Shown here: in pieces, positions 27,697 to 36,682 of the stretch | How positions within the stretch are numbered: the stretch's first letter is position 1 | How the letters are laid out: every line of letters begins with the position of its first letter | Program-made: the position numbers and the translations under genes | The notes under the pieces: generated by a model | The model's input: only the letters and a program-made list of their open reading frames with translations | Told to the model about the DNA's origin: nothing | Database searches by the model: none | DNA from: Nocardioides eburneiflavus | Lineage (GTDB): Bacteria; Actinomycetota; Actinomycetes; Propionibacteriales; Nocardioidaceae | Assembly: GCF_004785795.1 (NCBI RefSeq) | Contig: NZ_SRRO01000001.1 | Location: 1,550,001-1,614,000, forward strand | Direction: 5' to 3' | DNA: 64,000 nucleotides

Positions 27697-28620
27697 TCAC
27701 ATGCCCGACGACTCGTACGAGAACGCCGCCGCAGCCTCGCGGATCAGAGCCGTGGCCGTGGCCAGGGTGGGGCTGGAGCTGCGGTTGCGCGTGAGGTGGC
27801 GAAGGACGACGCGGCGCATGCCGAGGCCGGGGATGTCGAGGATGTCGACGCCCGTGGTCGGGAGGGTCTCGAGTGCGAGCGCCGGGGCCAGTGTCACCCC
27901 TTCGCCGGCGGCCACGAGCGCGAGCGCGTTCTGGTAGCTGAAGAACGTGTGCTCCGTCGACTCCGCGCCGCCGAGCTCACGACGCACGCGTCGGTTGGCC
28001 TTGGCGCTCGCGGCGGAGGCGTCCAGGCCGAGCCACGGCATCCCGAGTCGGCTCAGGTCGATGACGTCGGAGGTCAGCAGGGCCCCTGCGGGGACCACCA
28101 GCTTCCACGGCTCGTCGAGGAGCGGTACGTCGGTGGTGCCGCGTGAAGGTGGGTGGCTCTCCCCGGTGTCGAGCTCGACGGCGATCGCGTCGAGCACACC
28201 GGCCCGGAGGCCCCGCATCAGGTCGGCCTCCTCCGCCTCCACCGTCCCGAACCGGAGCGCCGGGTAGCGCTCGCGCCACTCGGGCAGGGCCGGTGCCAGG
28301 ACCGTGGCGAGGAACGACTGGAAGCCGCCGATCCGGACCGAGCCGCTCACCTCCTCCGACGTCTCTGCCAGCCGGGACCGGGCCACGGCCAGCGCGCGCT
28401 CGACGTCCTCGGCCGCCTCGGCCAGGGCCAGTCCGGCCGGTGTCAGCACGCTGCCGGACGGCACCCGGCGCAGCAGCGCGTAGCCCGTCTCGCGCTCGAG
28501 CTTGGCCAGCTGCTGGGACACGGCGGAGGCGGTCACCTCGAGCTCGTCGGCGGCGGCCAGCACGCCGCCGTACCGCGCGACGGCGAGCAGGAAGCGAAGT
28601 CGGCTGGGGTCGATGCGCAT
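27697..28620 (-). CDS. LysR-family transcriptional regulator
   Basis: 307 residues from ATG 28620. The N-terminal winged helix (LRFLLAVARYGGVLAAADEL, then SAVSQQLAKLERETG) and a substrate-binding domain are complete. A perfect dyad (TTTAGC-AAC-GCTAAA) touches the start codon, suggesting autoregulation and control of the divergent small membrane-protein gene. It is the first gene inside the putative island, next to tRNA-Ala. Confidence 0.9.
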   Translation of the reverse strand: MRIDPSRLRFLLAVARYGGVLAAADELEVTASAVSQQLAKLERETGYALLRRVPSGSVLTPAGLALAEAAEDVERALAVARSRLAETSEEVSGSVRIGGFQSFLATVLAPALPEWRERYPALRFGTVEAEEADLMRGLRAGVLDAIAVELDTGESHPPSRGTTDVPLLDEPWKLVVPAGALLTSDVIDLSRLGMPWLGLDASAASAKANRRVRRELGGAESTEHTFFSYQNALALVAAGEGVTLAPALALETLPTTGVDILDIPGLGMRRVVLRHLTRNRSSSPTLATATALIREAAAAFSYESSGM

Positions 28621-28635
28621 TTTAGCAACGCTAAA
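28621..28635. promoter_or_regulatory. Operator-like palindrome at the lysR / membrane-protein divergent promoter
   Basis: TTTAGC-AAC-GCTAAA is a perfect 6-bp dyad lying directly upstream of the LysR ATG on the minus strand, the usual position of a LysR autoregulatory site. Confidence 0.6.
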
Positions 28636-28738
28636 CCCGGAATGTCCAGAAGTGCAATTGCGCTTACCCCCTTGGAACCTACAGGATTCGCTCGTCGGGC
28701 CGACGGTCGGCCGAATGAGGACGACGAGGAAGACGGAA

Positions 28739-29059
28739 ATGATCGCGGCAGCACTGGGGTGGATCGGGACGATCGGCGGCATCGCCGCCTACGTCCTGCT
28801 AAGTCGCGGGCACTGGGACGCGATGTCGCTGCGCTACTCCGCCCTGAACGGCCTGGCCGGCCTGCTCGCCGGCACCGCCAGCGCCGTGTACGGCGCCTGG
28901 CCCAGCGTCGGCTCGAACCTGCTCTGGACCGCCATCGCCGCGCACTCCGCCTTCACGACGCTGCGCGCCCGGCGTGCCCGCCCGGCTGCGGTGGCGCCCG
29001 TGGTGGACCACGAGCCCGAGCCGCCGACCCACCCGCCCCACGCGCTCCTCGCGGCCTGA
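28739..29059 (+). CDS. Small membrane protein, CBU_0592-like
   Basis: 106 residues from ATG 28739 (SD GAGGA); an upstream ATG at 28715 is in frame. Two to three hydrophobic segments (IAAALGWIGTIGGIAAYVLL; YSALNGLAGLLAGTASAVYG; SNLLWTAIAAHSAFTTL) match the short CBU_0592-type membrane proteins, whose function is unknown. The C-terminus is Pro-rich. Divergent from the LysR gene and possibly its target. Confidence 0.65.
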   Translation: MIAAALGWIGTIGGIAAYVLLSRGHWDAMSLRYSALNGLAGLLAGTASAVYGAWPSVGSNLLWTAIAAHSAFTTLRARRARPAAVAPVVDHEPEPPTHPPHALLAA

Positions 29060-29094
29060 CGGCCGTGACCGGGCCCGGTCGCTAGGCTCGGGCG

Positions 29095-29328
29095 GTGGTT
29101 CCCGCGAGCCCCCCGGACGACGTTCCCTCGCGGGCCACCGCCTGGCCCGCCTGGGTCTACGGCCGGCGGCGTGGCGCTCGACGCGGTCGAGCTCGACGGA
29201 CCCACCGGTCTCCAGGCCGCGCTGGCCGCGATCCTCGTCGTGCTGGGGCTGCTCGGCGCCGGCGTGGCGTGGCTCCGTTGGGCGGCGCGCTCGCGCTCAC
29301 GCTGGAGGGCACGGCGGCGACGGGCTGA
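29095..29328 (+). pseudogene. Remnant of a DUF202 (YidH-like) membrane protein gene
   Basis: From GTG 29095 the frame starts like a DUF202 protein (TAWPAWVYGRR). The next recognisable family sequence, GVALDAVELDGPTGLQAA...LVVLGLLGAGVAWLRWA, appears in the +1 frame from about 29168. The conserved middle of the family (the NERTFLAWIRT region and first TM helix) is missing at the junction near 29167. An internal deletion of about 30 codons plus a frameshift is the simplest reading. No other gene is seen in 29060-29331. Confidence 0.55.
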
Positions 29329-29331
29329 CCG

Positions 29332-30210
29332 TCACAGGTCGGCCGCCACCCGGAACCCCAAGTTGCCCGCCGTCGAGTCGACGGCGTGCGCCTGCCGGCC
29401 CGACACTCGGTACCGACGGCAGTACGACGCGTGGCACAGGTAGGACCCGCCCCGGCTGACGCCGCTCGGGTCCACCTCCGCCCAGCTGCCCGAGCACCAC
29501 TCCCACACGTTGCCCGTCACGTTGTGCAGGCCGTGCTCGTTGGCCGGGAACGCGTCCGCCGGACAGGTGCCCCGCCAGCCGTCGTCGCCGGTGTCCTCAC
29601 CGGGGAACGTCCCCTGCCAGACATTCATCCGGTGCTCACCGCCCGGCTTCAGCTCCGAGCCCCAGGGGAAGGGCTGGTCGACGAGTCCACCCCGCGCGGC
29701 GTGCTCCCACTCGGCCTCGGTCGGCAGCCGGCCGCCCCACCAGGCGGCGTACGCCTCGGCGTCGCGCCGCGACACGTGCACCACCGGGTGACCGGACCGG
29801 TCGGCCAGGTCGGACTGCGGGCCCTCCGGATGGGCCCAGTCGGCGCCGTGCACCTCCCGCCACCACGGTGCGGCGGCGACGCCGCGGGTCGGCGGGAAGT
29901 CGTCGGGCAGCAGCCCTCCGAAGACGAACGACCAGCCGAACCGCTCGGGCTCCGTGCGGTGCCCGGTGGCCGCGACGAAGGCCGCGAACTCGGCGTTCGT
30001 CACGGCGCACCGGCCGATGGCGTACGGCGCCAGCTCGACCGTCCGGACCGGCCATTCCTCCGGGTGGTCGGGGTCGTCGCTGCCGACCCGGGTCACGCCG
30101 CCGGCGAGCCGCACCAGCCCGTCCCACGAGTCGCCGTCCCGGCGACCGGTCACCGCTGCCGCGGGTGGCGCCGCGTCGTCCCGACCCGAGGGGGTGCAGC
30201 ACCCGCTCAT
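29332..30210 (-). CDS. Formylglycine-generating enzyme (sulfatase-modifying factor)
   Basis: 292 residues. The copper-dependent FGE signature is present: the C-terminal active-site pair Cys259 and Cys264 in SYLCHASYCRRYR, and the core segments GRLPTEAEWEHAARGG, NVTGNVWEWC and GFRVA. The start MSGCCTPS is also characteristic of actinobacterial FGEs. It oxidises the Cys of a CxPxR motif to formylglycine. Its ATG overlaps the stop of the upstream sulfatase (ATGA), so enzyme and substrate are made together; the CSPTR site of that sulfatase is the obvious target. Confidence 0.95.
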   Translation of the reverse strand: MSGCCTPSGRDDAAPPAAAVTGRRDGDSWDGLVRLAGGVTRVGSDDPDHPEEWPVRTVELAPYAIGRCAVTNAEFAAFVAATGHRTEPERFGWSFVFGGLLPDDFPPTRGVAAAPWWREVHGADWAHPEGPQSDLADRSGHPVVHVSRRDAEAYAAWWGGRLPTEAEWEHAARGGLVDQPFPWGSELKPGGEHRMNVWQGTFPGEDTGDDGWRGTCPADAFPANEHGLHNVTGNVWEWCSGSWAEVDPSGVSRGGSYLCHASYCRRYRVSGRQAHAVDSTAGNLGFRVAADL

Positions 30211-32513
30211 TGGTGGACCATCACCTGGTGCTCGCGGTCGTCGTCACTGCCGGGGTCGGCCACCTCGTCGAGGTCGAACCGGACCCGGTGGATCAGTCCC
30301 TCGAACGCGTTGCGCACCGGCAGGTAGTCGTCCACCACCGGCGTCCCCCGGTCGACGCCGACGTTGAAGGTCTCGTCGAAGGAGAAGTAGTACGCCGTGG
30401 TCACCGGGATCCGACCGGTGCCGACGACGGCCCCGTCCACCTCGAGCGACACGTCGGCCCCGCTGCCCGGAGGGCCGCCGTCGTAGGTGAAGCGGACGAC
30501 GAGGTCGTGCCGGCCGGGCGCCATCGGCTTGCCGCCGCGCACGACGGTGAGGTCGCGACCGAGGTAGTTGTAGGCGTAGTGCGGGACGCCGTTGACGACG
30601 TACAGCGACCAACCGCCGAACCGGCCGCCCTGCGCCACGACCACGCCGTCGGTGCCCGTGACGACCTCGAGGTCGGCGGTGATGGCGTGCGAGCGGTTCT
30701 TCACGTTCGGGGCGGCCTCCTCGGTCAGCCGGCCGACCCGCGGTCCGAACGACAGCGAGGACCGGCCCAGGTGGAGATCGAGCCGGCCGGCGACGTCGGG
30801 GTTCTCCCGTTCGGTGACCCGGTCGTCGAGCGGGAAGACGTGGTGCTTCTCGGCCTCCCTGTCGAAGATGCGCTGGAGGTCGGCGAGCCGCTCGGGGTGC
30901 TCGGCCGCCAGGTCGCGGGCCTGGCTCCAGTCGGCGCCGTGGTCGTAGAGCTCCCAACGGTCCTGCTCGAAGGGGCGGTCGGAGGTGTGTACCATCTCCC
31001 AGGGGATGCCGTGACGGGTCACCGCCGTCCAGCCCTCGTGGTAGACGCCGCGGTTGCCGATCATCTCGAAGTACTGCGTGGTTCGGCGGTCCGGCGCTGC
31101 CGGGTCGTCGAACGAGTAGGCGAGGCTGGTCCCCTCGATCGGCTGCTGCGCCACCCCGCCGTACATCTCCGGGGCGGGGAGCCCCGCCGCCTCCAGGATC
31201 GTCGGGACCACGTCGATCACGTGGTGCCACTGGTGGCGGACCTCGCCCCTGGCCTGGATCCCGTTGCCCCAGCGGACGATCATCCCGTCCCGCGTGCCTC
31301 CGAGGTGGGCGAGCTGCTTGGTCCAGGGGTACGGCGTGTTCATCGCGAGTGCCCACCCGACTGGGTAGATGGCGTACGTCGAGGGGTCGCCCAGCGTGTC
31401 GAGCCGGGCCGCCATGTCGGCGGTCTCGTCCTGGATGCCGTGGCCGACGAGATGCTCGCGGAACGTGCCGCGCGGCCCGCCCTCGCCGGAGGCCCCGTTG
31501 TCGCCGAGCAGGTAGAAGATCAGCGTGTCGTCGAGGACGCCCATGTCCTCCAACGCGTCGACCAGCCGGCCGACCTGGGCGTCGGTGTGCTCGGCGAACC
31601 CGGCGTAGGTCTCCATGAAGCGGGCCGCCACCCGCTGCTCGATCTCGTCGAGGTCGTCCCAGTGGGGGACACCCTCGGCCCACGGGGCGAGCTCGGTCGT
31701 CTCCGGCACGAGGCCGAGCTCCTTCTGCCGGGCGAGGGTCGCCTCGCGCTGCGCGTCCCAGCCGACGTCGAAGCGTCCGGCGTACTTGTCGCGCCACTCC
31801 GCCGCGACGTGGAACGGGGCGTGGGTCGCGCCGAAGGCGACGTAGGTGAAGAACGGCCGCTCGGGGGTGATCGCCTGCTGGTTCTCGATCCAGGAGATCG
31901 CCTTCTCGACGAGGTCCTCGGACAGGTGGTAGCCGTCCTCGGGCAGCTTGTCCGGCTCGACGGCGTAACGGCCCTGGTAGAGCTGCGGGTACCAGTGGTT
32001 CATCTCCGCGCCCATGAAGCCGTAGAAGTAGTCGAAGCCCTCCCCCATGGGCCAGCGCTGGAACGGCCCGGACGGGCTGACCTCCACGGGCGGGGTCTGG
32101 TGCCACTTGCCGACGGCCGCGGTGCAGTAGCCGTTGCCGCCGAGGATCTGCGCGATGGTCGCCGCGCTCGCGGGACGGTAGCCGTGGTAGCCGGGCTCCG
32201 GCGTCGACATCTCGCTGGTCACGCCCATCCCGACCGAGTGGTGGTTGCGGCCGGTCATCAGCGCCTGCCGGGTCGGGCTGCAGAGCGACGTGACGTGGAA
32301 CCGGCTGTAGCGCAGCCCCTCGTCGGCGAGCCGCTGGGCGGTGGGCATCTCGCACGGGCCGCCGTACGGCGACGAGGCGCCGAATCCCATGTCGTCGATC
32401 AGCACGACGACCACGTTCGGGGCGCCGCGCCCGGCCGACACCGGCCGAATCGGGCGGGCCGAGGTGTCGACGTCGAGGGGAAGCCTGGTGCGGTCGGGGT
32501 GCTCGTCGGTCAC
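30207..32513 (-). CDS. Type I arylsulfatase, formylglycine-dependent
   Basis: 768 residues from GTG 32513, preceded by GGAGGAA. The metal site VVVVLIDDMGFG (Asp40/Asp41) and the modification site LCSPTRQALMTGR (Cys78 to formylglycine) are intact, as are GKWHQTP and the later DNGASGEGG metal motif. The roughly 770-residue length matches the large AtsA-type arylsulfatases of mycobacteria and pseudomonads. The C-terminal 200 residues form a beta-rich domain. There is no signal peptide, so it is cytoplasmic and acts on imported sulfate esters. Coupled to its FGE by a 4-bp overlap. Confidence 0.93.
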   Translation of the reverse strand: MTDEHPDRTRLPLDVDTSARPIRPVSAGRGAPNVVVVLIDDMGFGASSPYGGPCEMPTAQRLADEGLRYSRFHVTSLCSPTRQALMTGRNHHSVGMGVTSEMSTPEPGYHGYRPASAATIAQILGGNGYCTAAVGKWHQTPPVEVSPSGPFQRWPMGEGFDYFYGFMGAEMNHWYPQLYQGRYAVEPDKLPEDGYHLSEDLVEKAISWIENQQAITPERPFFTYVAFGATHAPFHVAAEWRDKYAGRFDVGWDAQREATLARQKELGLVPETTELAPWAEGVPHWDDLDEIEQRVAARFMETYAGFAEHTDAQVGRLVDALEDMGVLDDTLIFYLLGDNGASGEGGPRGTFREHLVGHGIQDETADMAARLDTLGDPSTYAIYPVGWALAMNTPYPWTKQLAHLGGTRDGMIVRWGNGIQARGEVRHQWHHVIDVVPTILEAAGLPAPEMYGGVAQQPIEGTSLAYSFDDPAAPDRRTTQYFEMIGNRGVYHEGWTAVTRHGIPWEMVHTSDRPFEQDRWELYDHGADWSQARDLAAEHPERLADLQRIFDREAEKHHVFPLDDRVTERENPDVAGRLDLHLGRSSLSFGPRVGRLTEEAAPNVKNRSHAITADLEVVTGTDGVVVAQGGRFGGWSLYVVNGVPHYAYNYLGRDLTVVRGGKPMAPGRHDLVVRFTYDGGPPGSGADVSLEVDGAVVGTGRIPVTTAYYFSFDETFNVGVDRGTPVVDDYLPVRNAFEGLIHRVRFDLDEVADPGSDDDREHQVMVHQ

Positions 32514-32582
32514 GGTGCGGCGTTCCTCCGGGCTCGGGCGGTTCGTGGGTTCACTGTGGCGGCGGCACGGGCGGGTTGGCAA

Positions 32583-33113
32583 TCAGCGCTGGCGGGCTCG
32601 GTACGCCGCCACCGCGGCCCGGTTGCTGCAGGAGGGGCCGCAGAAGATCTTGGAGCGGTTGCGCGAGAGGTCGAGCACCACGCTCTCGCAGTCGTCCCGG
32701 GCGCAGATGCCCAGTCGCGACATCTCGTCGGTGCGGATGACGTCGACCATGGCCATCGCGGTCTCGGCGGCGATCCGCTCGGCGAACGGCGTCTCGGGGT
32801 CGACCACGTGAATGTGCCAGTCGTGCTCGCCATGCCGGACGAGCCTCGGTGTCGCCTCCGCGCGCTGCAGCAGGTCGTTGACGATCGCCACCGCGCGGTC
32901 CCGGTCGGCGGTGAGCAGCTCGCGCAGCCGCGGCCTCAGGGCACGGACCTCCGCGAGCTCGGCCTCGTCGCCGTCGTGCCGACCGGTGTAGCCGAACTGC
33001 GTCCGGAACTCCTCGAGCTCGGCCGACGACGTGAGCGTGTCGGGCGGCTCCGCGGAGTTGACCAGCGAGACCGCTGCCAGCAGCGACGTCTCGGTGTCAT
33101 GCGCGAAAGCCAC
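32583..33113 (-). CDS. CGNR zinc-finger / ABATE-domain regulator
   Basis: 176 residues from GTG 33113. The N-terminal helical ABATE-type domain (SLVNSAEPPD, RPRLRELLTAD) is followed by a C-terminal zinc finger: CARDDCESVVLDLSRNRSK, then FCGPSCSNRAAVAAYRARQR. The usual C-G-N-R tetrad reads CSNR here. These proteins are presumed stress or metabolite-responsive DNA binders. It lies between the sulfatase operon and the IclR gene on the same strand and could regulate either. Confidence 0.85.
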   Translation of the reverse strand: MAFAHDTETSLLAAVSLVNSAEPPDTLTSSAELEEFRTQFGYTGRHDGDEAELAEVRALRPRLRELLTADRDRAVAIVNDLLQRAEATPRLVRHGEHDWHIHVVDPETPFAERIAAETAMAMVDVIRTDEMSRLGICARDDCESVVLDLSRNRSKIFCGPSCSNRAAVAAYRARQR

Positions 33114-33138
33114 CCTGACACTGTACGGTTTCCCGTCG

Positions 33139-33966
33139 CTACCCGGACGTCCGTCGCCCGGCGATCTCGGCCGCGCCGCCGATCGCGAGCGCCCCGAGGT
33201 CCGCGAACCGGTCCTCGCCGAGGCGCTCGCTCGGCCCCCACACGCTGACGACCGCGACCGGGTGTCCCGCCAGGTCGAGCACCGGCGCAGAGACGCCCCA
33301 GGCCGTGCTCTCGAACTCGCCGCGGCAGACGGCGTACCCGCGCTCGCGGGTCACTGCGAGCTCCTCCTCGAGCCTGCTGAGCGACGTGACGGTCGACGGC
33401 GTGTAGCGGGGCAGACGCTGACCGTGCGGTAGCCGCAGCAGCGGCCGCAGCTCCGCCGGGTGGGAGAACGCCAGGAGGACCTTCCCTGTCGACGTCGCGT
33501 GCAGGGCGACCTCGCGGCCCTGCCACCCGGCCGCCACCACCGTGTCGGCCGTCGCCTCGGCGACGTAGGTCAGCGCTCCTCCGCGGACGACGGCGAGGGC
33601 CGCGGTCTCGCGGGCCTCGGCGGCCAGCCGCTGGAGCACGACGCGTGCGGACCGAGCCAGGGTGACGCCGTCGGCCTGGCCGGCGAGGTCGATCAGGCCG
33701 AAACCGAGGGAGTACGTGCCGGTGTCCGCGTCGAAGCTCACCAGCCGCTCCCCCTCGAGCGTGGCCAGGATCCGCCAGGTCGTCGTGCGGTTCAGCCCCA
33801 CGGTCGCGGCCAGGGCGCTCGCCGTCGCCGCGGACCCGGTCGCCGCCGCCACCGCGCGGAGAACCGCTGCGGCTCGCTCCACCGACTGGACACGCGTCGA
33901 CCCGGCACGCCTACCCGAAGTTGATGACAGCCGGGTGACCGATTCGGCTGACTCATTGACCGGCAC
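33139..33966 (-). CDS. IclR-family transcriptional regulator
   Basis: 275 residues from GTG 33966. N-terminal winged helix-turn-helix (ATVGLNRTTTWRILATLEGERLV) and the C-terminal IclR effector domain (LHATSTGKVLLAF, RERGYAVCRGEFE). It is divergent from the importer/carnitine-type operon beginning at 34033, with 66 bases between the starts. IclR proteins commonly control such catabolic operons in response to a small acid, so it is the likely operon regulator. Confidence 0.92.
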   Translation of the reverse strand: MPVNESAESVTRLSSTSGRRAGSTRVQSVERAAAVLRAVAAATGSAATASALAATVGLNRTTTWRILATLEGERLVSFDADTGTYSLGFGLIDLAGQADGVTLARSARVVLQRLAAEARETAALAVVRGGALTYVAEATADTVVAAGWQGREVALHATSTGKVLLAFSHPAELRPLLRLPHGQRLPRYTPSTVTSLSRLEEELAVTRERGYAVCRGEFESTAWGVSAPVLDLAGHPVAVVSVWGPSERLGEDRFADLGALAIGGAAEIAGRRTSG

Positions 33967-34032
33967 AACCCACCACCTTTATGTTGCCTAGATCACATCA
34001 CACGTTCGCATAGCGCGACAGGGAGTCACGAA

Positions 34033-35625
34033 GTGAACCAGATCTCTCGCCGCCATCTGGAAATCTCCCGCCGGCAGCTGCTCCGGTACTCCGGCGTCAG
34101 TGCCGCTGCCGTCGCCGGCAGCGGGCTCCTCGCCGCCTGTGGAGGTGACGGTGACGGCGGCGGCGGGGGCGGCGGCGGTGGCCCGCAGCGCTCGGGCGGC
34201 ATCCTGATCCACGGCGCGACGGGCGGTGGCAGCAAGGACACGCTCGACCCGCACGCGCCGGTCCAAGCCGCGGACATCGCCCGGTGCAACAACCTCTACG
34301 AGCCTCTGCTGTTCTGGAACAACAACTACGAGCTCGAACCGGCGCTTGCCGAGTCGGTCGAGCCCTCCGCAGACGCTGTGACGTGGACCATCAAGATGCG
34401 TGGAGGCGTCACGTTCCACAACGGCAAGACGGTCACCGCCGACGACGCGTGGAAGAGCATCCAGCGCGTGGCCAATCCGAAGGCGCCGCTCTCGGCCGGT
34501 GGTCAGCTCTCGCAGATCATCGACTTCCAGTCGAGCAAGGTCGTCGACGAGACGACGCTCGAGCTGGTGCTGAACACGCCGTACGCGATCCTCGACTCGC
34601 TGCTGGCGGAGTACACGCTCGGGATCATCCCCGGCGGCGAGTTCGACCCCAGCAACCCGGTCGGCACAGGCGCGTTCGCCTACAAGTCGTTCGAGGCCGG
34701 CAAGACCAGCACCTTCACCAGGTACGCCGACTACTGGGGCGACGCGGCATTTGTCGACGAGCTGCAGATCCAGGACTTCGCCGACGACAGCTCCAAGGTC
34801 AACGCGTTGCAGTCCGGCCAGATCCACACCGTCGACAACCTGCCCTACAACCTGATCGACACGATCAAGGGCGCCGGTGGTGGTGTGCTCATCGCCGAGG
34901 GCGGTCAATGGGTGCCCTTCACGATGCGCGTGGACCAGGCGCCGTTCAACGACGTCAAGGTCCGCCAGGCGATGCGACTGATCGTCGACCGGCAGCAGAT
35001 GATCGACCAGACCCTGAGCGGCTACGGCACCCTGGGCAACGACATGTACGCCCCGCTCGACGTCGCGTACGCCAGCGACCTGCCCCAGCGCGAGCAGGAC
35101 ATCGACCAGGCCAAGTCCCTCCTGGCGTCCGCGGGCGCGGAGGGGCTGCAGGTCGAGCTCTTCACCGGCGACGACATCGGGTCGGTTGCCGTCCCAGCCG
35201 CGAACCTGTTCGCCGAGCAGGCGAAAGCGGCCGGCGTCGATGTCAAGGTCACCAAGAAGACGCCGTTCTACGACGACAACTACCTCTCCTACACGTTCGC
35301 GCAGGACTTCTGGAACACCCGCAACTACATCCCGCAGGCCGTGGTCGGAACCTTCCCGCCCGACCAGGGCGGCACCTACAACGAGACGCACTGGGACAAC
35401 CAGGAGCACCGGGACCTCGTCAACGCCGCGGCCCAGGAGACCGATGAGGCCAAGCGGGCCGAGCTGCTCCACGACGCCCAGGAGATCGAGTACAACGAGG
35501 GCGGCCTGATCATCTGGGGCTTCCGGCAGCAGGTCGACGGGTACGGCGCCAATGTCCAGGGTCTGGAGCCGAGCAAGTACCTCCCGCTCGGCAACTACAA
35601 GTTCCAGCACGTCTCGGTCCAGTAG
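34033..35625 (+). CDS. ABC importer substrate-binding lipoprotein, oligopeptide (SBP_bac_5) family
   Basis: 530 residues from GTG 34033. A twin-arginine-like start (ISRRQLLRYSG) leads to a lipobox LLAAC, so the mature protein is a Cys-anchored lipoprotein; a Gly/Asp-rich linker follows. Family blocks: NNLYEPLLFWN, VTWTIKMRGGVTFHNGKTVTADD, NPVGTGAFAYKSFE. First gene of an eight-gene plus-strand operon (importer, hydrolase, BKACE, dehydrogenase, thioesterase) divergent from IclR. The cargo may be a conjugated carnitine or peptide-like compound. Confidence 0.92.
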   Translation: MNQISRRHLEISRRQLLRYSGVSAAAVAGSGLLAACGGDGDGGGGGGGGGPQRSGGILIHGATGGGSKDTLDPHAPVQAADIARCNNLYEPLLFWNNNYELEPALAESVEPSADAVTWTIKMRGGVTFHNGKTVTADDAWKSIQRVANPKAPLSAGGQLSQIIDFQSSKVVDETTLELVLNTPYAILDSLLAEYTLGIIPGGEFDPSNPVGTGAFAYKSFEAGKTSTFTRYADYWGDAAFVDELQIQDFADDSSKVNALQSGQIHTVDNLPYNLIDTIKGAGGGVLIAEGGQWVPFTMRVDQAPFNDVKVRQAMRLIVDRQQMIDQTLSGYGTLGNDMYAPLDVAYASDLPQREQDIDQAKSLLASAGAEGLQVELFTGDDIGSVAVPAANLFAEQAKAAGVDVKVTKKTPFYDDNYLSYTFAQDFWNTRNYIPQAVVGTFPPDQGGTYNETHWDNQEHRDLVNAAAQETDEAKRAELLHDAQEIEYNEGGLIIWGFRQQVDGYGANVQGLEPSKYLPLGNYKFQHVSVQ

Positions 35626-35644
35626 GGCCGGCCGGGATCCTGGC

Positions 35645-36682
35645 ATGACTGACGTTGCGACAGCCCTGCAAGATCCGCTCGAGGAGGTCGCCCCGCCCAA
35701 GGGCCAGCACGGAGCGGCGGCCTGGGCCATCTGGCTCGCCCGCCGGCTCGGGCTGGCGGTGCTGACGCTGTGGCTCGTCTCGGTCCTGACCTTCATGGCC
35801 ACGGCCGCGCTGGGCGACCCGGTCCGCGCGATCCTCGGCCGCGACTACAACTCCAACCCCGGCCGGGTCGCCGAGCTGGAGGCGCTGCTCGGCACTGACC
35901 AGTCGCTCGTGTCGCGCTACTTCGACTGGCTCGGCGGGCTGTTGACGGGTGACCTGGGCGTGTCCCTGGCCAACTCGTTGCCCGTCGGCGGCCAGATCTC
36001 GAGCAGCGTGGTCAACTCCGCGGTGCTGGTGGCCCTGTCGGCGGCGGTGATGATCCCGCTGGCGTTCGCCGTCGCGATGATCTCGACGCACTACCGCCGC
36101 AAGCGGCCCGACACCGTGATCCAGACGATCCTGCTGGCGATGGCCGGCCTGCCGGAGTTCGTGATCGGCGTGCTCCTGATCGCGCTGTTCGCGACGACGG
36201 TGTCGCAGGTGCTGCCCGCGGTCACCCTGGTGCCGCTCGGCGGGAGCCCGTGGGACGAGCCGAAGAGCATGGTCCTGCCGACGGTGACGCTGGTGCTCTG
36301 GGTGGCGCCGTACGTCTCGCGGATCGTGCGGGCCTCGCTGCTCGAGGTGATCGACAGCGACTACGTCGAGCTGGCGCGGCTCAAGGGCATCCCCGAGAAG
36401 GTCGTGATGCGCAGGCACGCGCTGCTCAACGCCATCGTGCCCGGCATCCAGGTGATCGCGCTCCAGCTGGCCTTCCTGGCCGGCGGTGTCGTCGTCGTCG
36501 AGACGCTCTTCTCCTACCCCGGGATCGGCCGCCAGCTCGTCGACTCGGTCCGCAACCACGATGTGGCGATGGTGCAGGCGCTGAGCATGATCATCGCTGG
36601 CGTGTACGTCGTGGTGAACCTGGTCGCGGACCTCCTGTCCATCCTGTTGACCCCACGCGCGAGGACGGCGATCTCGTCATGA
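35645..36682 (+). CDS. ABC importer permease, DppB/OppB type
   Basis: 345 residues with six membrane helices. An N-terminal cytoplasmic extension (about 25 residues) precedes TM1 (LAVLTLWLVSVLTFMATAAL). The EAA loop is Y-V-E-L-A-R-L-K-G-I-P near residue 240, and the C-terminal block GGVVVVETLFSYPGIGRQLVDS is typical of DppB. 19 bases after the binding protein; its stop overlaps the next permease start (ATGA). Confidence 0.92.
   Translation: MTDVATALQDPLEEVAPPKGQHGAAAWAIWLARRLGLAVLTLWLVSVLTFMATAALGDPVRAILGRDYNSNPGRVAELEALLGTDQSLVSRYFDWLGGLLTGDLGVSLANSLPVGGQISSSVVNSAVLVALSAAVMIPLAFAVAMISTHYRRKRPDTVIQTILLAMAGLPEFVIGVLLIALFATTVSQVLPAVTLVPLGGSPWDEPKSMVLPTVTLVLWVAPYVSRIVRASLLEVIDSDYVELARLKGIPEKVVMRRHALLNAIVPGIQVIALQLAFLAGGVVVVETLFSYPGIGRQLVDSVRNHDVAMVQALSMIIAGVYVVVNLVADLLSILLTPRARTAISS

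Noticed and set aside
29868..33248. Very long open plus-strand frame (more than 1,100 codons) opposite the FGE, sulfatase and CGNR genes
   Set aside because: It is an antisense frame caused by GC-rich third positions. The minus-strand proteins have clear family motifs and the plus-strand translation does not resemble any protein.
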